Part shown: positions 55,172-63,085 of the stretch, piece after piece
How positions within the stretch are numbered: position 1 is the first letter of the stretch
Layout of the letters: each line of letters starts with the position of its first letter
Source of the DNA: Pirellula staleyi DSM 6068
Lineage (GTDB): Bacteria > Planctomycetota > Planctomycetia > Pirellulales > Pirellulaceae
Length of the DNA: 64,000 nucleotides
Assembly (NCBI RefSeq): GCF_000025185.1
Contig: NC_013720.1
Span: 5,642,001 to 5,706,000 of the forward strand
Direction: 5' to 3'
Program-made: the position numbers and the translations under genes
Notes under the pieces: model-generated
The model's input: the letters and a program-made list of their open reading frames with translations, nothing else
Database searches by the model: none
Told to the model about the DNA's origin: nothing

Positions 55172-58027
55172 CTATTCAGCTTTGCCCGGCTTGAGCAGCG
55201 TGAAGTCGTCGATCGAGCGTCCGAGATAGAGATGGTCGAAGAAGGCAGCTTGTCCATCGACCGCTGAGAACGCGATGCCGGTGAGGGTGAACTCGCCGAA
55301 ATCAGCAAAAAGATCGCGCGTGACAACGGCGAACTTACCTGGGAGCTTTTCGTCGATCACTACGGAAGCGCCGTAGCATTCTCCACCCGGTCCAGCGTGG
55401 TAGCGAAACTTGGCACCTTCGCGACCAGTCCCCCCGGGTCCCCAAGTGCCGTCATGATTCAGCTGCAGGCAAATCGAGTTGCCCCCCTGCTTGCGCCAAG
55501 CGAAACGAAGGTAGCGAAATTCGCCGGGGCCAGGATTCTCGCGAATCTTGATCCCCTCGGCAGCTGGCACTTGGTGCTTCTGATCGGGCGTGATTTTCAG
55601 CCCCGCTTTGCCGGAGTATTTCTGGCGTTCATCGAGCTCAACCTTGCCTGCTCCTTGCGTCAGCGTGGCGACAAATTCGGGCTCGTCTTCGAAGATCACT
55701 TGCGGCTGTTCAGCGACAGGCTTAGTCCCTTCGATCACCTCAATCTCCACTGGAATCGAAGCCGAGCGAACTGAAGTAGCTGACACCGGCGGCTGAATTA
55801 CGACGAGTGTCGCGCCCGCAATTTTTTGCGGCTTCACTGCAAAGGGGAAGCGAACTTCAAGTTCGAACTCGTTTTTATCAGCTGGGATAATCGCCACCGG
55901 CGCGGTGAGGCCCTTCGGCAAGTTCTCGAGCGTGACAGCCAGGTCGCCAGTAAAACCGAATTGACGAACGATGGCGCCGGTGAATTTGCCGGTCTCACCA
56001 TCACCAGCTTTTGCCTGGATCATCGGCGGCGAGCTGAGTGTTGCAGAAAAGGGTACAACGGTTTCAATACGACGGACCGGTGTAACGACACTTGCGAGCA
56101 CAGTTTTCCCGTCGGCTGAAACCAGTTCGGCTTCGATCGCAATATCCCAAGGTTGTTTGGGAAGATCGGCGGGAACCAGCAGTTGGGCGACGACATCGGA
56201 CGTGACGGCATCCATCAGTTCGGCCGATTCAAGACGGAGTGTACGCTCGACATCATCGACCACTTGATCGGCGTTGTTCACCTTCACCGTCTTTTTGGGC
56301 ATCTGCTGCGTAGTGATCGCCTTCAAGCGATACTTGGCCCCCATCGCGCTGCTGGTGAGCTTGAGGGGAATCGCCAGTTTGTTGCCGAGCGGCAATCGAT
56401 CGGCGTCGTTGGCTTGCCAAACGATTTCGAGTGGCGATTTCTCGGCAATAGCGACGGCAAATTGTGTTCGCAAATCACCTCGCATCGCGGTGCCAGCGTA
56501 CGGAACAAACGAGGCGACGCGCGAGACAGTACCATCGGGCGAAGTGCCGAGGACACGAACACCAGCGGCCCCTTTGGCATCGGCTGCAGCAGCGAGGACC
56601 ACGATGGCACTGCTAGAACCTTCGGCGACGAGATTTCCCGAAACTGTGATGCCAGCGGGAAGTCCCAGGAACTTGAGTTCGATCGGACCGTTGTAGTTGC
56701 GGCGCGTGGCATCGACTCGCACGAGTTGCGCGCTCCCGGCAGCGATGTTCACTTCGCTTCGGGTGAGCAACAGATCGAAATCGGGTCGCGCGAGGTCGCT
56801 GATGGCAAGTCGATAGGTGTGATCGGCACCGGCGCGACGCTGCATGTCGGTGACCACCACTTCGAGCTGCGGTGTATCGCCTGGAACATTGAAATCGAGC
56901 AGCGGATCGGCGGAACCGCTGGCATCGTCGCTCGTGGCGAGCTGCGCGCCTCCCGGCTTGCGGACCGAAAGGACCGCGTCGATCGACGAGCCTACGCGCT
57001 GCGCGAAAACTTGCAGTCGCAACTTTTGGCCAGCGACCACATCAATCAGATATTTGTCGGCTTCACCAGCCGTAGCGAGCGTGCCGGTGACAGCGACAGG
57101 CACCGTCGCGAGAGGCTGTCCTTTTTCGGTGGTTTCAGCGGTTTCAGTAGCCTCGATGAAGTTGCTGACGGTGGCGAGTGGTCGATGTCCCGTGAACCCT
57201 TGCTTGCTGGCGATGGTGGCGAGGATTTCGTCGGACTGTGCGACTTCGGTGGTCGCGGCAGCATCGAGTCGCACCACAGTGCCCGCACTTCCGGAGCTCA
57301 CTTTGGCATCGATCGCTTCGCCCCATTTGACTCCCAGAGGAAGCGTGAGATCGGCATACGAGAGATCGCCGATTTTCAGTCGATAGTAGCCTGAGCCGGC
57401 AGGACGCAGCAGCTGATCGTGGAGCTCGATGGTGTAGTTGCCATCTTCGGGAAGGACCGTTTCGAGACGTGCATCGCCCGACAATTGGCGACGGGGTGGG
57501 CTCCACGCCACTTGTGCTCCGCGATTTCCATAAAGGCGAATCACCGGCTTGAGTCCCGAGCCGATGCGCTGTGCTTCGCAGTCGACCACGAGCTTGTCGT
57601 TCTTCTTTCCGACGAACTCGAATTTCTGTACCACGTTGGCCCCGACACTTCCATGCAGCGCTAGAGGGAGCACGAGAGGAGTTGGCGGCGTGACGAGTTG
57701 GGGCAACGTATCGACCCCAACGAGCACCGGGGCTGAAACACCCTTCGACGATGCCAAGCGGAGTGGGTAGATGCCAGGCTGAGCTTCAGCATCGATCGTG
57801 ATTTCGATTTCAACGCGGGCTGCTGTTGCCCCTGGCTTGATTGTTTGCGATGCGATTTTTACCGGGAGCAAAATCGTGGGGGCGTCGAGCAGATCGGCAC
57901 CGCTGATAACGATGGTGGTGGGCTGGCCGATTTGCAGCCCATGCATCGAGAGCTGAGTGACGCGTGGTGCGGCGCTCGCCACTTGCAGAGCGAAGAGTGA
58001 CAGGAGGATCGAGGTGAGCCACTTCAT
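55172..58027 (-). CDS. Large exported PPC-domain protein (planctomycete type)
   Basis: A 951-residue exported protein with GGAGG upstream of ATG 58027 and signal peptide MKWLTSILLSLFALQVASAAP. It starts with an IPT/TIG-like beta segment (LQIGQPTTIVISGADLLDAPTILLPV), then two bacterial pre-peptidase C-terminal (PPC) domains (about 125-235 and 305-405: GTLATAGEADKYLIDVVAGQKLRLQVFAQRVGS... ending HTYRLAISD), several Ig-like beta regions, and a lectin/laminin-G-like C-terminal part (GPGEFRYLRFAWRKQGGNSICLQLNHDGTW). Proteins of this layout are abundant in Planctomycetes; their role is unknown, perhaps sugar binding. Confidence 0.82.
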   Translation of the reverse strand: MKWLTSILLSLFALQVASAAPRVTQLSMHGLQIGQPTTIVISGADLLDAPTILLPVKIASQTIKPGATAARVEIEITIDAEAQPGIYPLRLASSKGVSAPVLVGVDTLPQLVTPPTPLVLPLALHGSVGANVVQKFEFVGKKNDKLVVDCEAQRIGSGLKPVIRLYGNRGAQVAWSPPRRQLSGDARLETVLPEDGNYTIELHDQLLRPAGSGYYRLKIGDLSYADLTLPLGVKWGEAIDAKVSSGSAGTVVRLDAAATTEVAQSDEILATIASKQGFTGHRPLATVSNFIEATETAETTEKGQPLATVPVAVTGTLATAGEADKYLIDVVAGQKLRLQVFAQRVGSSIDAVLSVRKPGGAQLATSDDASGSADPLLDFNVPGDTPQLEVVVTDMQRRAGADHTYRLAISDLARPDFDLLLTRSEVNIAAGSAQLVRVDATRRNYNGPIELKFLGLPAGITVSGNLVAEGSSSAIVVLAAAADAKGAAGVRVLGTSPDGTVSRVASFVPYAGTAMRGDLRTQFAVAIAEKSPLEIVWQANDADRLPLGNKLAIPLKLTSSAMGAKYRLKAITTQQMPKKTVKVNNADQVVDDVERTLRLESAELMDAVTSDVVAQLLVPADLPKQPWDIAIEAELVSADGKTVLASVVTPVRRIETVVPFSATLSSPPMIQAKAGDGETGKFTGAIVRQFGFTGDLAVTLENLPKGLTAPVAIIPADKNEFELEVRFPFAVKPQKIAGATLVVIQPPVSATSVRSASIPVEIEVIEGTKPVAEQPQVIFEDEPEFVATLTQGAGKVELDERQKYSGKAGLKITPDQKHQVPAAEGIKIRENPGPGEFRYLRFAWRKQGGNSICLQLNHDGTWGPGGTGREGAKFRYHAGPGGECYGASVVIDEKLPGKFAVVTRDLFADFGEFTLTGIAFSAVDGQAAFFDHLYLGRSIDDFTLLKPGKAE

Positions 58028-58215
58028 GGAAGCCTCCGGGAGAGAGTTGCGGCAGGTTGGGCGCTGCTGACGAATCGTGCTGCGGCGCGGCGGGAGGAAA
58101 CTGGGGCGGAGACGAAAACAGCCGCACCGAGATGATTTCGGCAGCGGCTGTCGCTCGTTAGTCGGCGAGTGCGAAGAGGGGAAATCGCACGCGCCTCATA
58201 AGGTCGTCGTGAACG

Positions 58216-60255
58216 CTATTCAGCAAACGGATCGTCGCTCGGCGCTGGGGCTGGCGCAGGTGCCGGAGCAGCTGGCGCGGCTGGAGCAGCAGGTTCCTCA
58301 GCGAACGGATCATCGCTCGGAGCAGCGGGAGCTGGGGCCGGTGCGGGAGCCGCTGGTGCTTCTGGAGCATCGTCAGCAAACGGATCATCGCTTGGTGCTG
58401 GGGCTGGAGCAGGTGCCGGAGCAGCAGGCGCGGCTGGAGCAGCGGGCTCCTCGGCGAACGGATCATCGCTCGGAGCAGCGGGAGCTGGGGCTGCAGGTGC
58501 AGGAGCGGCGGGTGCTGCGGGTGCTGCTGGTTCTTCAGCGAACGGATCTTCCGAAGGTGCTGGAGCCGGTGCCGGTGCTGGTGCTGCAGGCGCTGGAGCG
58601 GCTGGTGCCGCTGGTTCCTCGCCAAAGGGATCATCGCTCGGTGCAGGAGCTGGTGCTGGCGCAGGAGCTGCAGGCTTCACAGGAGCAGCGGGAACTGCTG
58701 GTTCATCACCGAAGGGATCGTCACCAGCGGGAGCTGGTGCAGGTGCTGGCATCGGAGCAGGAGCTGCGGGGGCAGCAGGCTCTTCACCAAACGGATCGGC
58801 ACTGGGTGCAGGAGCAGCTGGCTTTTCTTCGGCTGGCATCTCAGCAGCAGGTGCTGCGGGGGCTGGAGCTGCCGGTTCAGCGCCAAACGGATCATCGCTC
58901 GGTGCTGGGGCAGCTGGTGCGGCTGGCTTCACAGGAGCAGCGGGGGCTGCTGGTTCATCACCAAAGGGATCGTCACCAGCGGGAGCTGGGGCAGGTGCTG
59001 GCATCGGAGCAGGAGCTGCGGGGGCAGCGGGCTCTTCACCAAACGGATCGGCACTGGGTGCTGGGGCAGCTGGCTTCTCTTCGGCTGGCATCTCAGCAGC
59101 GGGTGCTGCGGGGGCTGGAGCCGCTGGCTCGGCGCCAAACGGATCATCGCTCGGTGCTGGGGCAGCTGGTGCGGCTGGCTTCACAGGAGCAGCGGGGGCT
59201 GCTGGTTCTTCGCCGAAGGGATCAGCAGCGCCTGGTGCAGGTGCTGGCATCGGAGCTGGGGCGGTTGGCTCGGCACCGAAAGGATCGTCACCAGCAGGTG
59301 CAGGAGCAGCTGGCTTCTCTTCGGCTGGCATCTCAGCAGCAGGTGCTGCGGGGGCTGGAGCTGCTGGCTCAGCGCCAAAGGGATCCTCAGCGGCGGGTGC
59401 CGGTGGAGCTGGCATCGGGGCTGGTGCAGGAGCAGCGGGGTCAGCACCAAACGGATCTTCACCAGCAGGCGCTGGCATCGGAGCCGGTGGAGGCGATGCT
59501 GGGTCGGCTGGCATTGGGGCTGGAGTGCCAAACGGATCTTCACCAGCAGGCGCTGGCATCGGAGCCGGTGGAGGTGTTGCTGAGTCGGCTGGCATTGGGG
59601 CTGGAGTGCCAAACGGATCTTCACCAGCAGGCGCTGGCATCGGGGCCGGTGGAGGCGTTGCTGGGTCGGCTGGCATTGGCAGCGGAGCAGCTTCGCCCGA
59701 CTCAGGCAACGTGGCAGGAGCCTCGGCACCACCAAACGGATCGCTTGGGTCGGCCTTCGGCGTCACACCTGGAACTGCTGGAGCCGTGCGCGTCGGGTCG
59801 CGAAGCACTTCGTCTTCAGCACGTTTGGTCTCTTCGTAACGAGCTTTGTCGCGCGTCGTTTCTTGGTTGTAAACACTCAGGCGGGCCGAGCGGCGGGCCC
59901 CTTCAATCGCCATCCGATCGCCACCTTGGATGCGTTCCAAGCTGCGACCAATCGGAATCGGCAATCCACCCACGACTTCGAGTTCGGCACCCGTTTTGAA
60001 GTCGGCCTTGGCTTCATCAGGTCGGCCTGTCTTCGAGAAGACAAGGCCTCGGTAGTAATAGACCCGCGGATCGCGGCTACCACCACTAATCGCTTCCGAG
60101 AGCAACTGGTGAGCATCGGCGTAATCATGAGCAAAATAGGCGTGAACGCCTCGCCCATAGAGTTCGTCGAGCAGCGTGTCTTGCGACCATGCCGCAGGGG
60201 CACAGCACGTGAAGATCACCGCTAAACACACAGCGCTAAGTGCGCGTCCAGCCAT
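58216..60255 (-). CDS. Exported TPR protein with long Pro/Ala tandem-repeat tail
   Basis: A 679-residue protein from ATG 60255, where a signal peptide begins (MAGRALSAVCLAVIFTCCAPAAWSQ). A TPR-like helical module (ELYGRGVHAYFAHDYADAHQLLSEAISGGSRDPRVYYYRGLVF) is followed by a linker and a tail of about 480 residues built of Pro, Ala, Glu and Asp with the recurring core DPFGxEPAAP. Near the linker a 27-residue unit is repeated three times (PMPADPATPPPAPMPAPAGE...); further on an 84-residue unit is repeated three times. Opposite-strand frames stay open only because of the repeats. The tail may span the cell wall or be a flexible spacer. Confidence 0.85.
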   Translation of the reverse strand: MAGRALSAVCLAVIFTCCAPAAWSQDTLLDELYGRGVHAYFAHDYADAHQLLSEAISGGSRDPRVYYYRGLVFSKTGRPDEAKADFKTGAELEVVGGLPIPIGRSLERIQGGDRMAIEGARRSARLSVYNQETTRDKARYEETKRAEDEVLRDPTRTAPAVPGVTPKADPSDPFGGAEAPATLPESGEAAPLPMPADPATPPPAPMPAPAGEDPFGTPAPMPADSATPPPAPMPAPAGEDPFGTPAPMPADPASPPPAPMPAPAGEDPFGADPAAPAPAPMPAPPAPAAEDPFGAEPAAPAPAAPAAEMPAEEKPAAPAPAGDDPFGAEPTAPAPMPAPAPGAADPFGEEPAAPAAPVKPAAPAAPAPSDDPFGAEPAAPAPAAPAAEMPAEEKPAAPAPSADPFGEEPAAPAAPAPMPAPAPAPAGDDPFGDEPAAPAAPVKPAAPAAPAPSDDPFGAEPAAPAPAAPAAEMPAEEKPAAPAPSADPFGEEPAAPAAPAPMPAPAPAPAGDDPFGDEPAVPAAPVKPAAPAPAPAPAPSDDPFGEEPAAPAAPAPAAPAPAPAPAPSEDPFAEEPAAPAAPAAPAPAAPAPAAPSDDPFAEEPAAPAAPAAPAPAPAPAPSDDPFADDAPEAPAAPAPAPAPAAPSDDPFAEEPAAPAAPAAPAPAPAPAPSDDPFAE
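58640..59400. repeat. Tandem 252-base repeats coding for the Pro/Ala-rich tail
   Basis: Three consecutive copies of a unit of about 252 bases, nearly identical over long stretches (e.g. GGCTTCACAGGAGCAGCGGG recurs near 58674, 58926 and 59178). They lie within the coding region of the repeat protein and preserve its frame, so unequal recombination could add or remove whole 84-residue units. Confidence 0.85.
59460..59690. repeat. Tandem 81-base repeats in the same gene
   Basis: About three copies of an 81-base unit containing CCAAACGGATCTTCACCAGC, coding (on the minus strand) for the PMPAD...GEDPFGTPA unit. Copies differ by a few bases. Confidence 0.8.
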
Positions 60256-60820
60256 AAACAGAAGCTCCGAAAACAGGTCGAAAAGATGGATCGAAAGCCC
60301 GAAAACCACTGACTCATCCGCGGGCCAATCGCGCGTCCATGCCTGCCTCGCAGCGCTCGTCTTGTCATGAAGCAGAGACCGGTTCGTACATGCCGAAACA
60401 GCCGCCAGACAATCGCGCTCGTCGATGAGAAGTCGCCACCAGCATCATCCCCGCTGGCACGAAACCGAACTTGCCCCACGCGCATCAATAGCAACGCCCT
60501 GGCATTTCCGGTCAGGCGTTATCCTAGTTCCCCGCTGTCGCCGCCGCAAGCAAATCTGCGTGTTAGGCAAGTTAGGTGTGGAGCTTCTCCCCGTCTCCAT
60601 ACAGCAATCAACCTGCACACCCCTCAAAAGAAGTGTGCAAGCGAGCATTCTGCGGACACGATACGCAACTCTCCTGGGTGAATTCCAAAAGGAACTCACC
60701 CCCCACCAATTAAACAGGAACCGCGCGCAGCAAAAAGCCCTTGTGCTTTTTGGGAACTCAAGGGCTTTAAATCTTCCGAATGAAACGAGCGAGCAGGTCA
60801 GCTCTCCGGCGAACGCGAAC
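60256..60820. other. Intergenic region, mostly featureless
   Basis: 565 bases between two leftward genes. It must contain the promoter of the repeat protein gene at its left side and carries one clear terminator of the DUF1080 gene at its right side (60734-60768). Short open frames on both strands show no ribosome site or family likeness. Confidence 0.5.
60731..60768 (-). terminator. Intrinsic terminator of the DUF1080 gene
   Basis: AAAGCCCTTG (60734-60743) and CAAGGGCTTT (60759-60768) form a perfect 10-bp stem with a 15-base loop. Read on the minus strand the second arm runs into TTTTTG. It starts 52 bases after the stop codon at 60821. Confidence 0.75.
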
Positions 60821-61429
60821 CTAGTCCAGACGCTTCACGCGGATGTTGCGATACTTCACGGTGCTGCCAGGATCGTGAGCCTGCAGCGCGAAGGTTCCTT
60901 CGCTGATGTGCATCGGGCCAGCCTTGTCGGCTGCTTCTTCATACTCGTTGGCAACCTTGCCATTGATCGTCACCGTCACCTTGCGATCCACCACCTTGAT
61001 GTTGTAGGTGAACCATTCGTTGTCCTTCGCTGGTGCTTCGAGCACATCCTTGGCGCGATAAACACTGGCGGTCTTGCGCGGGTCGCGCTCGAAGGTGTTG
61101 TTCACCTGGCACTCGTGACCCTGCTGTGGCCAACCTTCTTCCTGCACCTTCGTGTGGAAGAAAATGCCGCCGTTGCTGTTCTCGAGCGTCATCACTTCGC
61201 ATTCGAACTCAAAATTCTTGAACGGCTTGTCGTCACCCACGTAAAACGCGTGCGAACGATTCCCCTTGGCGACAATCGCCCCATCCACCACCTTGATGCT
61301 CTCTTTGTTCTCGGTAACCTTCCAGCCATCGAGGGTCTTGCCGTCGAAGATGGTTTTGAAATCTTCGGCCACCGCCACACCACTCAGCATCAAACTGCAA
61401 ACAAGCGACCAGGCCAAGCTGCGATACAT
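60821..61429 (-). CDS. Exported DUF1080 (3-keto-disaccharide hydrolase-like) domain protein
   Basis: A 202-residue protein from ATG 61429, at which the signal peptide starts (MYRSLAWSLVCSLMLSGVAVAEDF). The rest is a single DUF1080 beta-sandwich: FKTIFDGKTLDGWKVTENKESIKVVDGAIVAKGN, FKNFEFECEVMTLENSNGGIFFHTKVQEEGWPQQGHECQVNN, NEWFTYNIKVVDRKVTVTINGKVANEYEEA and IALQAHDPGSTVKYRNIRVKRL-like end (FALQAHDPGSTVKYRNIRVKRLD). This concanavalin-like fold is very abundant in Planctomycetes and includes exported enzymes acting on 3-keto-glycosides. It is alone on its transcript with a clear terminator. Confidence 0.93.
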   Translation of the reverse strand: MYRSLAWSLVCSLMLSGVAVAEDFKTIFDGKTLDGWKVTENKESIKVVDGAIVAKGNRSHAFYVGDDKPFKNFEFECEVMTLENSNGGIFFHTKVQEEGWPQQGHECQVNNTFERDPRKTASVYRAKDVLEAPAKDNEWFTYNIKVVDRKVTVTINGKVANEYEEAADKAGPMHISEGTFALQAHDPGSTVKYRNIRVKRLD

Positions 61430-61642
61430 CGTTGGTAAACTCCCAAGGAAGAGGAAAACTGCGATTGCGTGGAGCGATCCCCACGCGCAGATGGAAATGT
61501 TCGGCAAACACATCTTGCGGCAGAACTGCTGTAGTGTGATCAGTCGCCGCACCTAAGGCAATTGCCCCGCCCGTACGCTGCTCTCATGCGTAGACGCAGC
61601 GTCTATCTCGCGCAAGCGCCGCCTGCAAATTGGCTGAATCCC

Positions 61643-62350
61643 TTAGTCGAACCGATATTCTCCCACCACCGGCTCGTCTACGATTCCGAGGTGATCTTCC
61701 AGTTTCTGCTCGAGAAACAGGGCAAAGTCTTCATCTTCGAGCGCCGTGAGGAGCTTGATCTTCTCTTCGTTTTTCATCAGCACGTGCAGTTCGAACGAGC
61801 TTTGCCGCGACTTCCGCGAGCCCCGGTTCTCGACGCAGTAGAACTGCTCAATATCAATCACTTGCAGCACGCGACTGCCCGGCCATGGCAGCGGGCCATG
61901 CCGCAACTCAAGCTGCCCCAGGGCGACGACGATGCTCGTCCGATTCACAAACGTGCTGATCACAAAATAGGTCAGGCCGACACCAATAGCGACATGGATG
62001 ACGGGGAACAGCAGCATCACGATGGCCCCGAAATCGCCCCCTTTGGCCCACAACTGGGCCAGGCCGATGCCATACCACATCACCAGAAAGCCGTCCCAGA
62101 AAATACAGAACAGCAGCAAGAACCAGACCGTGTGGGTGAACCACTTCCAGCGAATCGCCAGTTCAGAACCGGTGTCGACAATTTCGAGCCGCTTCGGGGG
62201 CTTTGCCTCTGGTTTGCGTCGACGCTTAGCAGCGATCGTCTCCGAGAAATTGAACACGGCATTGCAAGCCCGGCACTTGGCAATCGCCAGTTCGATGTTG
62301 ACATCCTCGGCCAAGATCATTTTTTCGCACGACTGACAATACAGCTGCAT
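61643..62350 (-). CDS. Membrane protein with N-terminal zinc ribbon
   Basis: A 235-residue protein from ATG 62350 (the frame is open to 62395). The first 40 residues have two Cys pairs (CQSCEKMI...KCRACNAVF), a zinc-ribbon pattern, followed by a basic stretch (KRRRKPEAKPPKR). Two membrane segments (WFTHTVWFLLLFCIFWDGFLVMW and DFGAIVMLLFPVIHVAIGVGLTYFVIS) precede a soluble C-terminal beta domain. It resembles hypothetical planctomycete proteins; function is not known to me. Confidence 0.75.
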   Translation of the reverse strand: MQLYCQSCEKMILAEDVNIELAIAKCRACNAVFNFSETIAAKRRRKPEAKPPKRLEIVDTGSELAIRWKWFTHTVWFLLLFCIFWDGFLVMWYGIGLAQLWAKGGDFGAIVMLLFPVIHVAIGVGLTYFVISTFVNRTSIVVALGQLELRHGPLPWPGSRVLQVIDIEQFYCVENRGSRKSRQSSFELHVLMKNEEKIKLLTALEDEDFALFLEQKLEDHLGIVDEPVVGEYRFD

Positions 62351-62674
62351 CGCTCGTCTGTCCCCTTTCGGACTCTCTGGTAGCCACCTTGCCAACTAAC
62401 CGGGCGGAAAACGAAGCCAGTTTCTCGATCCAGCGGCAGGTGAACCTTACTTCGAAATCCAGCCTCCTGTCCCTAGCTCAGCCGCAAGTCCGGCAGCAGA
62501 GAAACCAGAACCTAGCTGCCCAAACCACCCGAGCAGACAATTAGCCGGCATCCGTAACTCACTGACAGCATAAGACTTACAGCCTACAGTTCACAGCCAA
62601 GTGCTCAGACCCGTCTCCGAGAGCACGCTTGACCCACTGTGCCGAGCAAAGTAAGTTAGTAGAAGAATTTACGC
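62351..62674. other. Intergenic region before the leu leader
   Basis: 324 bases with no gene. It should contain promoters both for the leftward zinc-ribbon gene and for the rightward leuA leader transcript. I cannot pick out convincing boxes. Confidence 0.45.
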
Positions 62675-62680
62675 AAGGAA
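62675..62680 (+). promoter_or_regulatory. Strong ribosome-binding site of the leader peptide
   Basis: AAGGAA lies six bases before the ATG at 62687, one of the best-placed ribosome sites in this window, which argues that the tiny frame behind it is translated. Confidence 0.7.
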
Positions 62681-62686
62681 ATCTGC

Positions 62687-62746
62687 ATGTTTTTGGCTCT
62701 ACTTCCACGACTTCGCCTAACCGCCCTTTGCCGGGGTTGGTCGTAG
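62687..62746 (+). CDS. Leucine-rich leader peptide upstream of leuA
   Basis: A 19-codon frame encoding MFLALLPRLRLTALCRGWS and ending TAG at 62744-62746. Six of 19 residues are leucine (3, 5, 6, 9, 11, 14), written TTG, CTA, CTT, CTT, CTA, CTT; CTG and CTC, the codons most used by the neighbouring genes, are absent. It is preceded by AAGGAA and followed by an antiterminator/terminator pair and then leuA. By analogy with leuL of enteric bacteria, ribosome stalling at these Leu codons when charged tRNA-Leu is scarce would prevent termination ahead of leuA. Too short for standard gene callers. Confidence 0.8.
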   Translation: MFLALLPRLRLTALCRGWS

Positions 62747-62794
62747 GGAATTTGTAGCCGAGAGCCGCTTCAATCGCCTAACACCAAACCCCGG
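62731..62794 (+). promoter_or_regulatory. Antiterminator pairing of the leu attenuator
   Basis: CCGGGGTTGG (62731-62740), inside codons 15-18 of the leader peptide, is complementary to CCAAACCCCGG (62784-62794) with one bulged A. The second segment is the 5' arm of the downstream terminator. A ribosome stalled on the Leu codons leaves the first segment free to pair; a ribosome at the stop codon covers it. Confidence 0.7.
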
Positions 62795-62819
62795 GGCATC
62801 GCTGCCTGCGGGGTTTTTT
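62786..62819 (+). terminator. Intrinsic terminator of the leu leader transcript
   Basis: AAACCCCG (62786-62793) pairs with CGGGGTTT (62809-62816) with a 15-base loop, and the second arm continues in a run of six T (62814-62819). It lies 40 bases after the leader peptide stop and 267 bases before leuA, and no other gene ends upstream of it on this strand. Confidence 0.8.
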
Positions 62820-62909
62820 AATGCCCACGTGCTGGCAGCAGGCACCGCTCGCAAAACAACAGCCCAGCACACCCACAACGCTTTAACACCACCGCAGTGA
62901 GCCGACGAC

Positions 62910-62993
62910 GTGAGTTCTTTCCATCCCCACATCGATAGCCCGAGGAGCAAAGAGCCGTTGCTTTTGCGACTCCCCCTTCGCGTGCCGGCGTGA
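62910..62993 (+). CDS. Possible second leucine-rich leader peptide
   Basis: A short frame that can start at GTG 62910 (28 codons including stop) or, with GAGGAG ten bases ahead, at TTG 62958 (12 codons). Both end at the TGA 62991-62993 and share the end LLLRLPLRVPA, with five leucines in seven residues written TTG, CTT, TTG, CTC, CTT. The stop lies in the loop of the next hairpin. This may be a second control point for leuA or an accident; there is less support than for the first leader. Confidence 0.35.
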   Translation: MSSFHPHIDSPRSKEPLLLRLPLRVPA

Positions 62994-63010
62994 GGCCGGC
63001 AGTCCTTTTT
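62983..63010 (+). terminator. Second hairpin with T-run ahead of leuA
   Basis: TGCCGGC (62983-62989) pairs with GCCGGCA (62995-63001) around a five-base loop and is followed by GTCCTTTTT. It is a compact intrinsic-terminator shape, 76 bases upstream of the leuA start. Confidence 0.6.
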
Positions 63011-63085
63011 CAAGGATTCGCAAGCTGGTTGTTGCTACCGATGTTTGTGAGGCAATGAACGTTAGAACTCAAGGATTTAATTTCC

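Noticed and set aside
58640-59690. Regular repeats considered as a CRISPR array
   Set aside because: The units are contiguous, protein-coding and lack unique spacers; no cas gene is near.
58077-59999. 640-codon open frame on the plus strand, Gln/Arg/Leu-rich
   Set aside because: It is opposite the repeat-rich gene; absence of stops follows from the repetitive GC-rich codons. It has no ribosome site, domain or sensible composition.
60425-62383. Long plus-strand frames (337 and 273 codons) opposite the DUF1080 and zinc-ribbon genes
   Set aside because: Minus-strand frames in the same place encode recognisable signal peptides and domains; the plus-strand products do not.
62717-63013. 98-codon minus-strand frame in the leuA leader
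   Set aside because: It overlaps the terminators and leader peptide, has no ribosome site, and is best explained as a shadow.
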